This document shows, in pieces, positions 27,588 through 35,514 of a DNA stretch of 64,000 nt (within the stretch, counting starts at the first letter, position 1; each line of letters begins with the position of its first letter). The translations under genes were made by a program, and so were the position numbers. The notes beneath the pieces are model-generated. The model was not told where the DNA came from, searched no databases, and was given only the letters and a program-made list of their open reading frames with translations. The stretch covers positions 930,001-994,000 of the forward strand of contig NZ_JAEKFH010000005.1 in the NCBI RefSeq assembly GCF_016650695.1. The letters run 5' to 3'. The DNA comes from Pseudomonas sp. TH41 (lineage in GTDB: Bacteria > Pseudomonadota > Gammaproteobacteria > Pseudomonadales > Pseudomonadaceae).

Positions 27588-27767
27588 ATGCGTGTAAAAG
27601 CATCCAACAGCAAAGCAAAGCCAGCTCCAGCCGTTGAAACCAGCGAATCGATCAACAACCAGATTGCTGCGTTCCTCAAATCCGGCGGCGAAATCCAGCA
27701 AATTGCCAAAGGCGTCAGCGGCCAGACATTCGGCCCGTCCAAGCAGATCACGCTCGGCAAGAAGTAA
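27588..27767 (+). CDS. Conserved small basic protein of unknown function
   Basis: 59-residue protein with a Lys/Ala-rich N-terminus (MRVKASNSKAKPAPAV) and a C-terminal half that looks like a compact conserved domain: SINNQIAAFLKSGGEIQQI followed by KGVSGQTFGPSKQITLGKK. I chose the ATG at 27588; the ATG at 27579 is possible, and AGG at 27573 is a poor ribosome site for either. No signal peptide or membrane segment is seen. The basic composition would suit nucleic-acid or ribosome binding, but that is only an inference. The gene stands alone and a hairpin (27789-27813) follows. Confidence 0.6.
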   Translation: MRVKASNSKAKPAPAVETSESINNQIAAFLKSGGEIQQIAKGVSGQTFGPSKQITLGKK

Positions 27768-27788
27768 CACCCTGCTTTAACTGGTCCC

Positions 27789-27813
27789 AAAGCGCTTTGA
27801 GCTTCGAAGCGCT
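27789..27813 (+). terminator. Possible terminator hairpin of the small gene
   Basis: AAGCGCTT arms separated by about 9 nt form a hairpin 22 bp after the stop codon, but there is no T-run, so this call is weak. Confidence 0.35.
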
Positions 27814-27978
27814 TGGACTGGAACCCTCCCCCGCAACACTCTGCCAAACACATCAATATTCTAAATATCGACGAACGGCCTTCGATGCCGAGCATTCGCC
27901 GGTATGCTTGCACATGTCTAGATCAAGCGTTTCAGTAGATTCTCCGGTGCCTGCTGCGCGCTGCTCATGGAATGACGC

Positions 27979-28695
27979 ATGCTCAAACCCTCATTTATAT
28001 TGCTCGGCACCCTGCTGTCGTGTTCGGTCGCCCACGCGCAAATCTTTCAGCGTGAACTGGGTGACTTCGATCTCAAACTCGGCACCACGCCCAGCCGCAG
28101 CATGGCTCAGGGATTGGTCAAACCTGCCAGCACCGGCTCGTTCCACGGCGGGCTCGACCTGAGCCACGACAGCGGATTCTATGTGGGCCAATGGTCACCG
28201 AGCGCCGGGTTGAGTCCGGGAAACAACCTGGAAGTCGATTCCTACATGGGCTTCAAACAACCTTTCGATAATACCCTTGGCTACGAAGTCGGCATGATCC
28301 GCTACAGCTATCCGAAAGTGGACACTCTCGACAGCCAGGAGTTTTTCGGTGGCCTGACCGTGCTCGGCAGCCGTTTCGGCGCAGCCTTCAGCAACGACCC
28401 GGACAAACAGAACAGCACCGTGTTCGCCGACCTCGGCGGCAATCAACCGTTTGGCATCGGGATCAGCCTGAAATACACCACACACCAGCTCAATGCGCCG
28501 ATGTCCGTCGACGGGGGATATGTCGGAAGTTTTACCGATTGGTCGGTGCAACTCTCGCGACCGTTCATGGGAATCGACCTGGACCTGATCTACAGTGATT
28601 CCAGCTTGAGTGGCAGCGACTGCTCTGCTTACTCCGGGCATAACAGCCAGTGCGACGGTCTGGTGACACTCAAGGCTGAACGTGCGTTTTATTGA
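27979..28695 (+). CDS. TorF-family putative porin
   Basis: 238-residue outer-membrane protein. A signal peptide is visible (cleavage near AHAQ, about residue 20). The mature part consists of alternating short hydrophobic and polar strands and starts with FDLKLGTTPSRSMAQGL, a feature of the TorF/TIGR02001 family of putative porins. The protein ends in aromatic ERAFY, a common last-strand ending for outer-membrane insertion. GGA lies upstream of the ATG. Two cysteines near the end (SDCSAYSGHNSQC) could form a disulphide. Substrate is unknown; no neighbours give context. Confidence 0.78.
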   Translation: MLKPSFILLGTLLSCSVAHAQIFQRELGDFDLKLGTTPSRSMAQGLVKPASTGSFHGGLDLSHDSGFYVGQWSPSAGLSPGNNLEVDSYMGFKQPFDNTLGYEVGMIRYSYPKVDTLDSQEFFGGLTVLGSRFGAAFSNDPDKQNSTVFADLGGNQPFGIGISLKYTTHQLNAPMSVDGGYVGSFTDWSVQLSRPFMGIDLDLIYSDSSLSGSDCSAYSGHNSQCDGLVTLKAERAFY

Positions 28696-28760
28696 TGGGC
28701 TGAACTGCCGGGTTCATCCCGCGTTCACATGAGAACCTACGCTTTCGCAAGGACTCGACC

Positions 28761-29630
28761 ATGTCGCGCTGGCTGAAGCATTTCGCCGTCCTCATCACCC
28801 TGAGCGTCGTCCTCAGCGCGTGCAGCCGTATGGGCCTGGCCTACCGCAACCTCGACGTGATCATTCCCTGGACGCTCAGCGATTATCTGGACATGAACGG
28901 CGAGCAGAAAGGCTGGCTCGACGAACGCCTCAAAGAGCACCTGAGCTGGCATTGCACCACGCAGCTGCCGGGCTATCTCGACTGGCTGGACCGCTTGCAG
29001 GTCATGGTCGAGACCAACCAGGTCACCGACGCCGCGCTGCAAGCCCGAACACAAGAAGCCAAACAGGCTATCGCCCAGACCGCCCGGGAAATCACCCCGT
29101 CAGCCATTGAGTTGTTAAAGGGACTGGACGACAAGCAAGTCGCAGAGATGAACGACGCCTTCGCCAAGGACCAGCGCAAACGCCAGGAGGAATACCTCAA
29201 ACCGTCTCTCGCTCAACAGATCAAGGCGCGTGGCGATCGCATGGAAAAACGGCTGAATGACTGGCTCGGACCGCTCAGCACCACCCAACAACAACGGGTC
29301 GTGTCATGGTCGAACGCGTTGGGTGACCAGAATCAGCAATGGATCGCCAACCGCGCCCATTGGCAGAAGCAGTTCAGTGCCGCGGTAGCGCAGCGCCAGA
29401 GTCCGGAATTCCCACAGCGAATAGAGACACTTCTGGTGAATCGCGAGAGTTTATGGACGCCGGCCTACCGTCAGGCCTACGCCAACACGGAAGCTCAGGC
29501 GCGCGGATTGATAGTGGATTTGATGGCTGAGAGTACGCCGACTCAGCGTCAGCGGTTGTTGAAGAAGATTGATGGGGTGAGGAAGGACTTCAGCGATTTG
29601 AAGTGTTTGAAGGCGGTGCAGCAAGGATAA
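28761..29630 (+). CDS. DUF6279-type lipoprotein
   Basis: 289-residue predicted lipoprotein. The signal peptide ends in the lipobox VLSAC (lipidated Cys about residue 21). The mature part is mostly helical and charged, rich in Gln, Arg and Lys, with two pairs of helices. Family knowledge gives only a domain of unknown function (DUF6279). The residues after the Cys (SRMGLAYRNLD) contain no Asp at +2, so sorting to the outer membrane is likely. AAGGA lies upstream of the start. It is 65 bp after the porin gene on the same strand and may share its promoter. Confidence 0.75.
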   Translation: MSRWLKHFAVLITLSVVLSACSRMGLAYRNLDVIIPWTLSDYLDMNGEQKGWLDERLKEHLSWHCTTQLPGYLDWLDRLQVMVETNQVTDAALQARTQEAKQAIAQTAREITPSAIELLKGLDDKQVAEMNDAFAKDQRKRQEEYLKPSLAQQIKARGDRMEKRLNDWLGPLSTTQQQRVVSWSNALGDQNQQWIANRAHWQKQFSAAVAQRQSPEFPQRIETLLVNRESLWTPAYRQAYANTEAQARGLIVDLMAESTPTQRQRLLKKIDGVRKDFSDLKCLKAVQQG

Positions 29631-29636
29631 AATCAA

Positions 29637-29709
29637 GATCAAAAGATCGCAGCCTGCGGCAGCTCCTACAGAGTTTGGTGTAGGAGCTGCCGCAGGCTGC
29701 GATCTTTTG
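29637..29709. repeat. REP-like palindrome, type A
   Basis: Two inverted arms with CAGCCTGCGGCAGCTCCTAC and its complement around a 10-bp loop, lying between convergent genes. Confidence 0.88.
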
Positions 29710-29723
29710 CTGTCATCAGAAAA

Positions 29724-30116
29724 TCAGGCAATCTGCGCTTTGGACGCTACTTGATCAAACGTCGCCTCATCCAGCGCATCTGCCTGCTCATCCAGCACCT
29801 GCCGCGGATGGTCATTACCCGGAATGCTGCTGTCGAGCAGGCTCAACAAACACGAGCCTCGCATCGTTAAAATGTAGTTCGAGCCATTACCGCCCTGATC
29901 CTCCGGCCGGGGCTCGATATAACCTCGCGCCAACAGTAACTTTTCATACTCGCCAGCCACCGCTTTCAGGTGATCGAGGTTTTCAATCGGCTCGCCCGCC
30001 GCCGATTTCGCTGCCGCGTACTGTTCGGCATAGGGGCGTGGCGTAAAGCTGTGCCCGGCGCTGTTCTGCGCTTCGTGCAACAGACGTTCCATCAGATCCC
30101 AGTTATAAATCGTCAT
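29724..30116 (-). CDS. Small conserved protein, possible winged-helix regulator
   Basis: 130-residue soluble protein. The order of elements suits a small winged-helix or DUF2513-like fold: an N-terminal helix MTIYNWDLMERLLHEAQN, a middle helix DHLKAVAGEYEKLLLARGYI, and a wing-like NYILTMRGSCLLSLL, followed by an acidic tail. Related Pseudomonas proteins are often annotated as transcriptional regulators without evidence. No operon partner is nearby. I rate the gene itself as real from its long open frame, typical codon use and position, but the function as unknown. Confidence 0.6.
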   Translation of the reverse strand: MTIYNWDLMERLLHEAQNSAGHSFTPRPYAEQYAAAKSAAGEPIENLDHLKAVAGEYEKLLLARGYIEPRPEDQGGNGSNYILTMRGSCLLSLLDSSIPGNDHPRQVLDEQADALDEATFDQVASKAQIA

Positions 30117-30289
30117 CCTGATTCAACCTCCAAAGCGAAGTGAGATGTCCTTAAGTTGTGACCGACGCCGGGCGCAGCCGTTCAGCCGAGGTCTTTACCG
30201 GTACCGACTGGCGGCATGTCGAATTGAGCGTAGGCCAAACGACTAGTCTGTGTAGGTCACCTCCCAGCCCCCCCGCAGGAGAAATCACC

Positions 30290-31021
30290 ATGAAGATTCA
30301 GAATCATGCCGTCGTGTCCCGCGAAGAATGGCTCGCCGCGCGCCGCCAACACCTGGCCCATGAAAAAGCCTTCACCAAGGAGCGGGACAAACTCAGCGCC
30401 GAACGCCGTGCCCTGCCCTGGGTGAAAATCGACAAGGACTATCGCTTCCACGGTCCCCAAGGCGAACTGACACTCGCCGACCTGTTTGGCGGCCGCAGCC
30501 AATTAGTCATCTACCACTTCATGTTCGGCGAAGGCTGGGACGAAGGCTGCTCCGGTTGCTCGTTCCTGTCCGACCACATCGACGGCGCCAACCAGCACCT
30601 GGCCCACCATGACGTGGCCGTGGTGGCGGTTTCCCATGCACCGTTCGCCGAATTCCAGCCCTTCAAACGGCGCATGGGTTGGAAGTTCGATTGGGTATCG
30701 TCAGAAGGTAGCGATTTCAACTACGACTTCGGCGTCTCGGCCCGAGCCGAAGAGGTCACCGCCGGGACCGCCACCTACAACTACGAAAAATCCGACGGTG
30801 CCGAAGAAGAACTCCCCGGCCTCAGCGTGTTTTATCGCAATGACGCCGGCGAAATCTTCCACACCTACTCCACCTATGCCCGAGGCCTGGACTTGCTGGT
30901 CGGCGCCTACAACTACCTCGACCTCACGCCCAAGGGGCGCAATGAAGAGGAAATCATGGAATGGGTGCGGCACCACGATCAGTATGACGACACGGTACCG
31001 GCCAGCGGCTGTCACTCATAG
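30290..31021 (+). CDS. DUF899 thioredoxin-like family protein
   Basis: 243-residue cytosolic protein of the DUF899 family. I chose the ATG at 30290 (MKIQNHAVVSREEWL) with AGGAG upstream; the longer frame would run into non-coding DNA. The family has a thioredoxin-like fold. The segment FGEGWDEGCSGCSFLSDHID carries the conserved CxxC and the DYDF-like FNYDFG loop follows. Some members are annotated as dithiol-disulphide isomerases, but the substrate is unknown. The GyrI-like gene follows after 9 bp, so the two are probably cotranscribed. Confidence 0.82.
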   Translation: MKIQNHAVVSREEWLAARRQHLAHEKAFTKERDKLSAERRALPWVKIDKDYRFHGPQGELTLADLFGGRSQLVIYHFMFGEGWDEGCSGCSFLSDHIDGANQHLAHHDVAVVAVSHAPFAEFQPFKRRMGWKFDWVSSEGSDFNYDFGVSARAEEVTAGTATYNYEKSDGAEEELPGLSVFYRNDAGEIFHTYSTYARGLDLLVGAYNYLDLTPKGRNEEEIMEWVRHHDQYDDTVPASGCHS

Positions 31022-31030
31022 GAATCCAAC

Positions 31031-31498
31031 ATGAATGTCACCCTGAAAACCCTGCCCCCGGTCCGCGTCGCCTACCTGCGCTACACCGGCCCCTACGGCC
31101 CGGAAATCGGCACGTTCTGGCGCGAAACCGTCGCCCCGTGGATGATCGAAAATAACCTGCTCAACCGCGTGCGCTACGGCATCGGCCACGACGACCCGAG
31201 CACCACGCCGCCGCAATACTGCCGCTACGACGCCTGCGTCGAAGTGCCCGCCGACTTCGAACCCAACTACCCATTCGCCGTCACCCACCTGCCAGGCGGG
31301 CGCTACGCCGTCGCCCACTTCAAAGGCCCGGGCAGCGAGATTGCGGCTGCATGGGGTGAGCTGTGTGGTCAGTGGATGCCGGAAAGCGGTTTGGCCTACG
31401 ACCAGCGTCCGTGCTTCGAACGCTACCCGGTGACGGCTTCCTACGATGAGAAGACGGATGTGATGGAGATGGAGATGTGTATAGCGGTGAAAGACTAA
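31031..31498 (+). CDS. GyrI-like small-molecule-binding domain protein
   Basis: 155-residue single-domain protein of the GyrI-like/AraC effector-binding family. The start LPPVRVAYLRYTGPYGPEIG is typical, as are the CRYDACVEVP strand and the PGGRYAVAHFKGPG segment. Members bind drugs or signal molecules; E. coli SbmC/GyrI protects gyrase from toxins. Here there is no DNA-binding domain, so a sequestering or protective role is the most reasonable inference. It starts 9 bp after the DUF899 gene and is probably in the same operon. A type B palindrome follows. Confidence 0.8.
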   Translation: MNVTLKTLPPVRVAYLRYTGPYGPEIGTFWRETVAPWMIENNLLNRVRYGIGHDDPSTTPPQYCRYDACVEVPADFEPNYPFAVTHLPGGRYAVAHFKGPGSEIAAAWGELCGQWMPESGLAYDQRPCFERYPVTASYDEKTDVMEMEMCIAVKD

Positions 31499-31528
31499 TA
31501 ACCCCTTCGCCCAAACCACAAAAAAACC

Positions 31529-31618
31529 TGTGGGAGCGAGCCTGCTCGCGATGACTGACTAACATTCACTATGGATGTTGACCGGTATACCGCTTTCGCG
31601 AGCAAGCTCGCTCCCACA
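31529..31618. repeat. REP-like palindrome, type B
   Basis: Inverted arms with TGTGGGAGCGAGCCTGCTCG and CGAGCAAGCTCGCTCCCACA flank a loop of about 35 bp. Confidence 0.85.
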
Positions 31619-31808
31619 AGGCTCTGTGTTGTTCTGTGGATTGCATCAAACATCCTACTGCAACGGCACAAATGCCCTACACCAAGTTCAGAACCAGCGA
31701 CCTGTAATGCCTGAACGATAAAGCTTATAGTCATGCCGTCCGCCCAAAAGGCGACCGGGTTTGGCGACCTGATAACAGAGAGTCCTCATCAATTAAGAGA
31801 CTCCGACT

Positions 31809-32082
31809 ATGAATCGATACATGCCCCTCACCGGAATCGACCTGATCCCGGCCTCCCTGCTCATCGACACCGAAGCACCACTTCGACGTCCTGCAAGCGA
31901 CCGCCGACTACCGCATCCGCACCGTTACTCAAGTTCTGGAAAACATCGCCTTTCGCGCAGAAATCGGCTGTGACACCGTCGTGCTGTCCGACTTTTCCAA
32001 ACTATTGGCCATCCCGCTTCGAGATGGCTGCGACTTGATGGATGTCATCGGTAGACGCCTGCGAGCGCAGGCTATGAAGTGA
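31809..32082 (+). pseudogene. Small hypothetical gene with a single-base insertion
   Basis: The ATG at 31809 opens MNRYMPLTGIDLIPASLLID and then shifts. Downstream sequence resumes in another frame as HFDVLQATADYRI and later VLSDFSKLLAIP, ending at TGA 32080-32082. Total length is 274 bp. Removing one C near 31880 gives 273 bp and a continuous 90-residue protein reading EAPFDVLQATAD. The coherent protein on both sides suggests a recent frameshift or a sequencing error. The reconstructed protein is soluble and looks like the small DUF3077/DUF6124-type proteins common in pseudomonads, but I am not certain. A clear terminator follows directly. Confidence 0.6.
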
Positions 32083-32086
32083 AATG

Positions 32087-32115
32087 AAAACGGGCGACCT
32101 GTAGGTCGCCCGTTT
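32087..32115 (+). terminator. Rho-independent terminator after the frameshifted gene
   Basis: The stem CGGGCGACC pairs with GGTCGCCCG around a TGTA loop, with A residues before and TTT after. Confidence 0.8.
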
Positions 32116-32187
32116 CCGTCACTGAACTTTTCAACCAATTCGCCCCTCAACCGGTTAACCCGCCTTAACCGGAACTGAGGCCCACCT

Positions 32188-32466
32188 ATGAAAACCCTGT
32201 TAAAAATCACCCTGGCCGCCACCCTCGCCTGCGCCCTCCCCGTCTGGGCCTGTACCCCCGAGGAAGCCACCGCCAAGCGCGAACAATTGGCCCAGGAAGT
32301 CGCCAAGCTCACCGAGCAGAATCCGAAGAAGGCCAAGGAGATCAATGATGAGTTGCAGAAAATGGATTTGGGTACGGCCAGCGCGGATTTGCCGGACAAG
32401 TGCCAGTTGATCGATCAGCGTATGAAGGAGTTGAAGACGGCGGATAAAAAGGCCGAGGGTTACTAG
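32188..32466 (+). CDS. Small exported protein of unknown function
   Basis: 92-residue protein with a signal peptide (MKTLLKITLAATLACALPVWA, cleavage about residue 21). The mature part is short, charged and helical: EEATAKREQLAQEVAKLTEQ is a heptad-like helix and AKEINDELQK continues it. Two cysteines remain (near residues 22 and 73) and could form a disulphide in the periplasm. The Lys/Glu/Gln-rich helix suggests a coiled coil or periplasmic binding partner. No homologue is recognised. Confidence 0.65.
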   Translation: MKTLLKITLAATLACALPVWACTPEEATAKREQLAQEVAKLTEQNPKKAKEINDELQKMDLGTASADLPDKCQLIDQRMKELKTADKKAEGY

Positions 32467-32468
32467 CA

Positions 32469-32535
32469 GATCAAAAGATCAAAAGATCAAAAGATCAAAA
32501 GATCAAAAGATCGCAGGCTGCGCCAGCTCCTACAG
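32469..32535. repeat. GATCAAAA tandem repeat with one type A arm
   Basis: Five perfect 8-bp GATCAAAA units (32469-32508) are followed by a single type A arm reading GATCGCAGGCTGCGCCAGCT. The second inverted arm is missing. Confidence 0.85.
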
Positions 32536-32542
32536 TGGGCGT

Positions 32543-32571
32543 AAAAAAACCGGACATTTGTCCGGTTTTTT
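32543..32571. terminator. Bidirectional rho-independent terminator
   Basis: The stem AAAACCGGACA pairs with TGTCCGGTTTT around a short loop, with A and T runs on both sides. It serves the exported-protein gene (plus) and the helicase gene (minus). Confidence 0.85.
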
Positions 32572-32589
32572 ATGGGTCGCGACGCAGCT

Positions 32590-33936
32590 TTATTCAGCTG
32601 CCGGCGCTTCCGGCTTGCGGCGCTTGAGCGGGGCCATGCCGTCCTTGCTGACCAGCGACAGGGCGTCGGTCTTCGGGCGGTTGGCGATTTTGCGCTTGGT
32701 CGGGGCCTTGGCGCCGGTTTTTTTCTTGTCGCCTTTGGCGTCGACCTTTTTCTTCTTCACGCCAACGGCTTTGCCCGAGGCCTTGACCTTTTTCGGTCCG
32801 CCGTAGGTGCCTTTGACTTCCTTGATGGTGCGGCGCTCGAAGCTCTGCTTGAGGTAGCGCTCGACGCTCGACATCAGGTTCCAGTCGCCGTGGCAGATCA
32901 GCGAGATGGCCAGGCCATCGTTGCCGGCACGACCGGTACGACCGATGCGGTGAACGTATTCGTCGCCGCTGCGCGGCATGTCGAAGTTGATCACCAGGTC
33001 CAGGCCTTCCACGTCGAGGCCGCGAGCGGCGACGTCGGTGGCGACCAGGATTTTCACGCCGCCCTGCTTCAGGCGATCGATCGCCAGTTTGCGGTCTTTC
33101 TGGTCTTTGTCACCGTGCAGGACGAACGCCTTGTATTCCTGCGCTACCAGGCGGCCGTAGATACGGTCGGCCATGGCCCGGGTGTTGGTGAACACGATGG
33201 CTTTCTGATAGGTCTCGTTGGCCAACAGCCAGTTCACAATTTGTTCTTTGTGCTGGTTGTGGTCAGCGGTGATGATTTGCTGACGGGTGGTCGCGTTCAG
33301 GTCGCTGACGTTGTTGAGCTGCAGGTGCTCTGGATTGTTCAGCACCTTGGCAACCATCTCGCGCAGGCCCGAACCGCCGGTGGTGGCGGAGAACAGCATG
33401 GTCTGCTGGCGATTGGTGCACTCTTCCACCAGACGCTGGACGTCTTCGGCAAAGCCCATGTCGAGCATGCGGTCAGCTTCGTCGAGGACCAGGACTTCAA
33501 CTTCTTTCAAGTCGAGATTGCCGGCGTTCAGTTGCTCGATCATCCGGCCCGGCGTACCGATCAGGATGTCTGGCACCTTGCGCAGCATGGCGGCCTGGAC
33601 CTTGAAGTCTTCACCGCCGGTGATCAGGCCGGACTTGATGAACGTGAACTGGGCGAAGCGTTCGACTTCCTTGATGGTCTGCTGGGCCAGCTCGCGGGTC
33701 GGCAGCAGGATCAGGGTCTTGATGCTGACGCGGACTTTCGCCGGGCCGATCAGACGGTTGAGGATCGGCAAAACGAAGGCAGCGGTTTTGCCGCTACCGG
33801 TTTGCGCTGTCACCCGCAGGTCACGCCCTTGGAGCGCCAGCGGAATAGCCGCTGCTTGCACTGGCGTTGGCTCGACAAATTTAAGCTCGGCCACGGCTTT
33901 GAGCAGGCGTTCGTGCAGGGCGAATTGGGAAAACAC
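32590..33936 (-). CDS. DEAD-box RNA helicase (SrmB/RhlE type)
   Basis: 448-residue ATP-dependent RNA helicase. I chose the GTG at 33936 because GAGG lies 8 nt upstream; the longer frame translates into the mscS gene region. Motifs are complete and in order: Q (PTPVQAAAI), I (AQTGSGKT), Ia (PTRELA), Ib (GTPGR), II (DEAD), III (SAT), IV (IVFTNT), V (ATDVAARGLD) and VI (HRIGRTGRAG). A Lys-rich basic tail of about 75 residues follows, probably binding RNA. The core resembles SrmB more than canonical RhlE (MSFASLG start is absent). Members act in ribosome assembly or mRNA decay. Confidence 0.88.
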   Translation of the reverse strand: MFSQFALHERLLKAVAELKFVEPTPVQAAAIPLALQGRDLRVTAQTGSGKTAAFVLPILNRLIGPAKVRVSIKTLILLPTRELAQQTIKEVERFAQFTFIKSGLITGGEDFKVQAAMLRKVPDILIGTPGRMIEQLNAGNLDLKEVEVLVLDEADRMLDMGFAEDVQRLVEECTNRQQTMLFSATTGGSGLREMVAKVLNNPEHLQLNNVSDLNATTRQQIITADHNQHKEQIVNWLLANETYQKAIVFTNTRAMADRIYGRLVAQEYKAFVLHGDKDQKDRKLAIDRLKQGGVKILVATDVAARGLDVEGLDLVINFDMPRSGDEYVHRIGRTGRAGNDGLAISLICHGDWNLMSSVERYLKQSFERRTIKEVKGTYGGPKKVKASGKAVGVKKKKVDAKGDKKKTGAKAPTKRKIANRPKTDALSLVSKDGMAPLKRRKPEAPAAE

Positions 33937-34129
33937 GGGTGCTACCTCGAAGAAATACAAAAAAACAGCTGCATAGGGTACCGGTTTCGGGCGCTCAGGC
34001 CGAGTTTCTTTATGCAAACGGCAGTAAACAGTGGCTTTTTTGTTGCCTGGTTTGTCCTCGAACGTCATACAAAGCGTCTTAAATGCTCTAATCGCCCTGT
34101 CGCGACCTATAGAAGAATCGTTTCCGCCC

Positions 34130-35428
34130 ATGGATATCAAACAGCTCTGGCTCAACGCCCAAGACCTTTGGGGCGCCCTCGATCAGCATCCGCTCCTGCA
34201 TTCCAGCCTGGCGCTGATGGTGTTACTGGTGATTGCCCTGGTCCTCGGACGAGTGGCGCGCTACCTCACGCTTCATGCAACCAAAATGCTCGGCCGCCAG
34301 CCGGCGCTGCACTGGGTCAACGATTTGCGCCACAACAAGGTCTTTCATCGGCTGGCGCAGATGACGCCGTCCCTGGTGATCCAGTTCGGCCTGCACCTGG
34401 TGCCGGAGTTGAGCAAAACCAGCCTGATCTTTCTCGGCAATGTCGCGCTGGCGTTCACCATTCTGTTCCTGGTGCTGGCCATCAGCGCCCTGCTCAACGC
34501 CCTGCTGGACATCTATGCGCGTACCGAACACGCCCGCACCCGTTCGATCAAAGGCTATGTGCAATTGACGAAGATGGTCTTGTACGTGTTTGGCGCGATC
34601 ATCATTGTCGCCACGTTGATCGACCGTTCGCCGCTGTTGCTGCTGTCGGGGCTGGGCGCAATGTCGGCGGTGATTCTGTTGGTCTACAAGGACACGCTGT
34701 TGTCGTTCGTCGCCAGTGTGCAGCTGACCAGCAACGACATGCTGCGGGTCGGCGACTGGATCGAGATGCCGCAAGTCGGCGCCGACGGCGACGTGGTGGA
34801 CATCACGCTGCACACGGTGAAGGTGCAGAATTTCGATAAAACGATCGTTTCGATTCCGACCTGGCGCCTGATGTCCGAGTCGTTCAAAAACTGGCGCGGC
34901 ATGCAGCAGTCCGGCGGGCGGCGGATCAAGCGCAGCCTGTTCATCGATGCCAGCGGCGTGCGGTTCATCCGCGATGAGGAGGAGCAGAAGCTGTCCCAGG
35001 TTCACCTGCTGACCGATTACATCAGCCGCAAGCAGGCCGAACTCAAGGCCTGGAACGAAGCCCAGGGCAACGTCGCGGCGATGTCGGCCAATCGGCGGCG
35101 GATGACCAACATCGGGACCTTTCGCGCGTATGCGTTGGCGTACTTGAAGAGTCACCCGGAAATTCAGCCAAATATGACCTGCATGGTCCGACAGATGCAG
35201 ACCACCGCCCAGGGGATTCCGCTGGAGATCTACTGCTTCACCCGCACCACGGCCTGGGCCGATTACGAGCGGATTCAGGGGGATATTTTCGATTACCTGC
35301 TGGCGGTGCTGCCGGAGTTTGGGTTGAGTGTTTATCAGCAGCCGAGTGGCGGAGATCTAAGGGCCGGGCTCTTGCCGGCGATGCTCGGTGCGAGCCACAT
35401 CCCCGCGCCCGAAAAACACATTATGTAG
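34130..35428 (+). CDS. Mechanosensitive channel, YbdG/MscS family
   Basis: 432-residue inner-membrane channel. I chose the ATG at 34130 (MDIKQLWLNAQDLWG); AGAAG lies 12 nt upstream, a weak site. Several N-terminal helices (about residues 22-165) lead to the MscS pore-lining helix, recognisable as the glycine/alanine-rich LSGLGAMSAVILLVYKDTLL, and the beta domain VGDWIEMPQVGADGDVVDI. The large cytosolic part (RRIKRSLFIDAS onward) is typical of YbdG/MscM-like proteins, which open under osmotic downshift. It is divergent from the helicase gene with about 190 bp between. Confidence 0.85.
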   Translation: MDIKQLWLNAQDLWGALDQHPLLHSSLALMVLLVIALVLGRVARYLTLHATKMLGRQPALHWVNDLRHNKVFHRLAQMTPSLVIQFGLHLVPELSKTSLIFLGNVALAFTILFLVLAISALLNALLDIYARTEHARTRSIKGYVQLTKMVLYVFGAIIIVATLIDRSPLLLLSGLGAMSAVILLVYKDTLLSFVASVQLTSNDMLRVGDWIEMPQVGADGDVVDITLHTVKVQNFDKTIVSIPTWRLMSESFKNWRGMQQSGGRRIKRSLFIDASGVRFIRDEEEQKLSQVHLLTDYISRKQAELKAWNEAQGNVAAMSANRRRMTNIGTFRAYALAYLKSHPEIQPNMTCMVRQMQTTAQGIPLEIYCFTRTTAWADYERIQGDIFDYLLAVLPEFGLSVYQQPSGGDLRAGLLPAMLGASHIPAPEKHIM

Positions 35429-35441
35429 CCCCACAATCCCC

Positions 35442-35514
35442 TGTAGGAGCTGCCGAAGGCTGCGATCTTTTGATGTTCAAGATCAAAAGATCGCAGCCTG
35501 CGGCAGCTCCTACA
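35442..35514. repeat. REP-like palindrome, type A, overlapping a stop codon
   Basis: Inverted arms TGTAGGAGCTGCCGAAGGCT and the complement. The EamA gene's stop codon (35510-35512, TAG on the minus strand) lies inside the right arm. Confidence 0.88.

Noticed and set aside
30158..30289. Longer start for the DUF899 protein
   Set aside because: The extension lacks family similarity; AGGAG points to the ATG at 30290.
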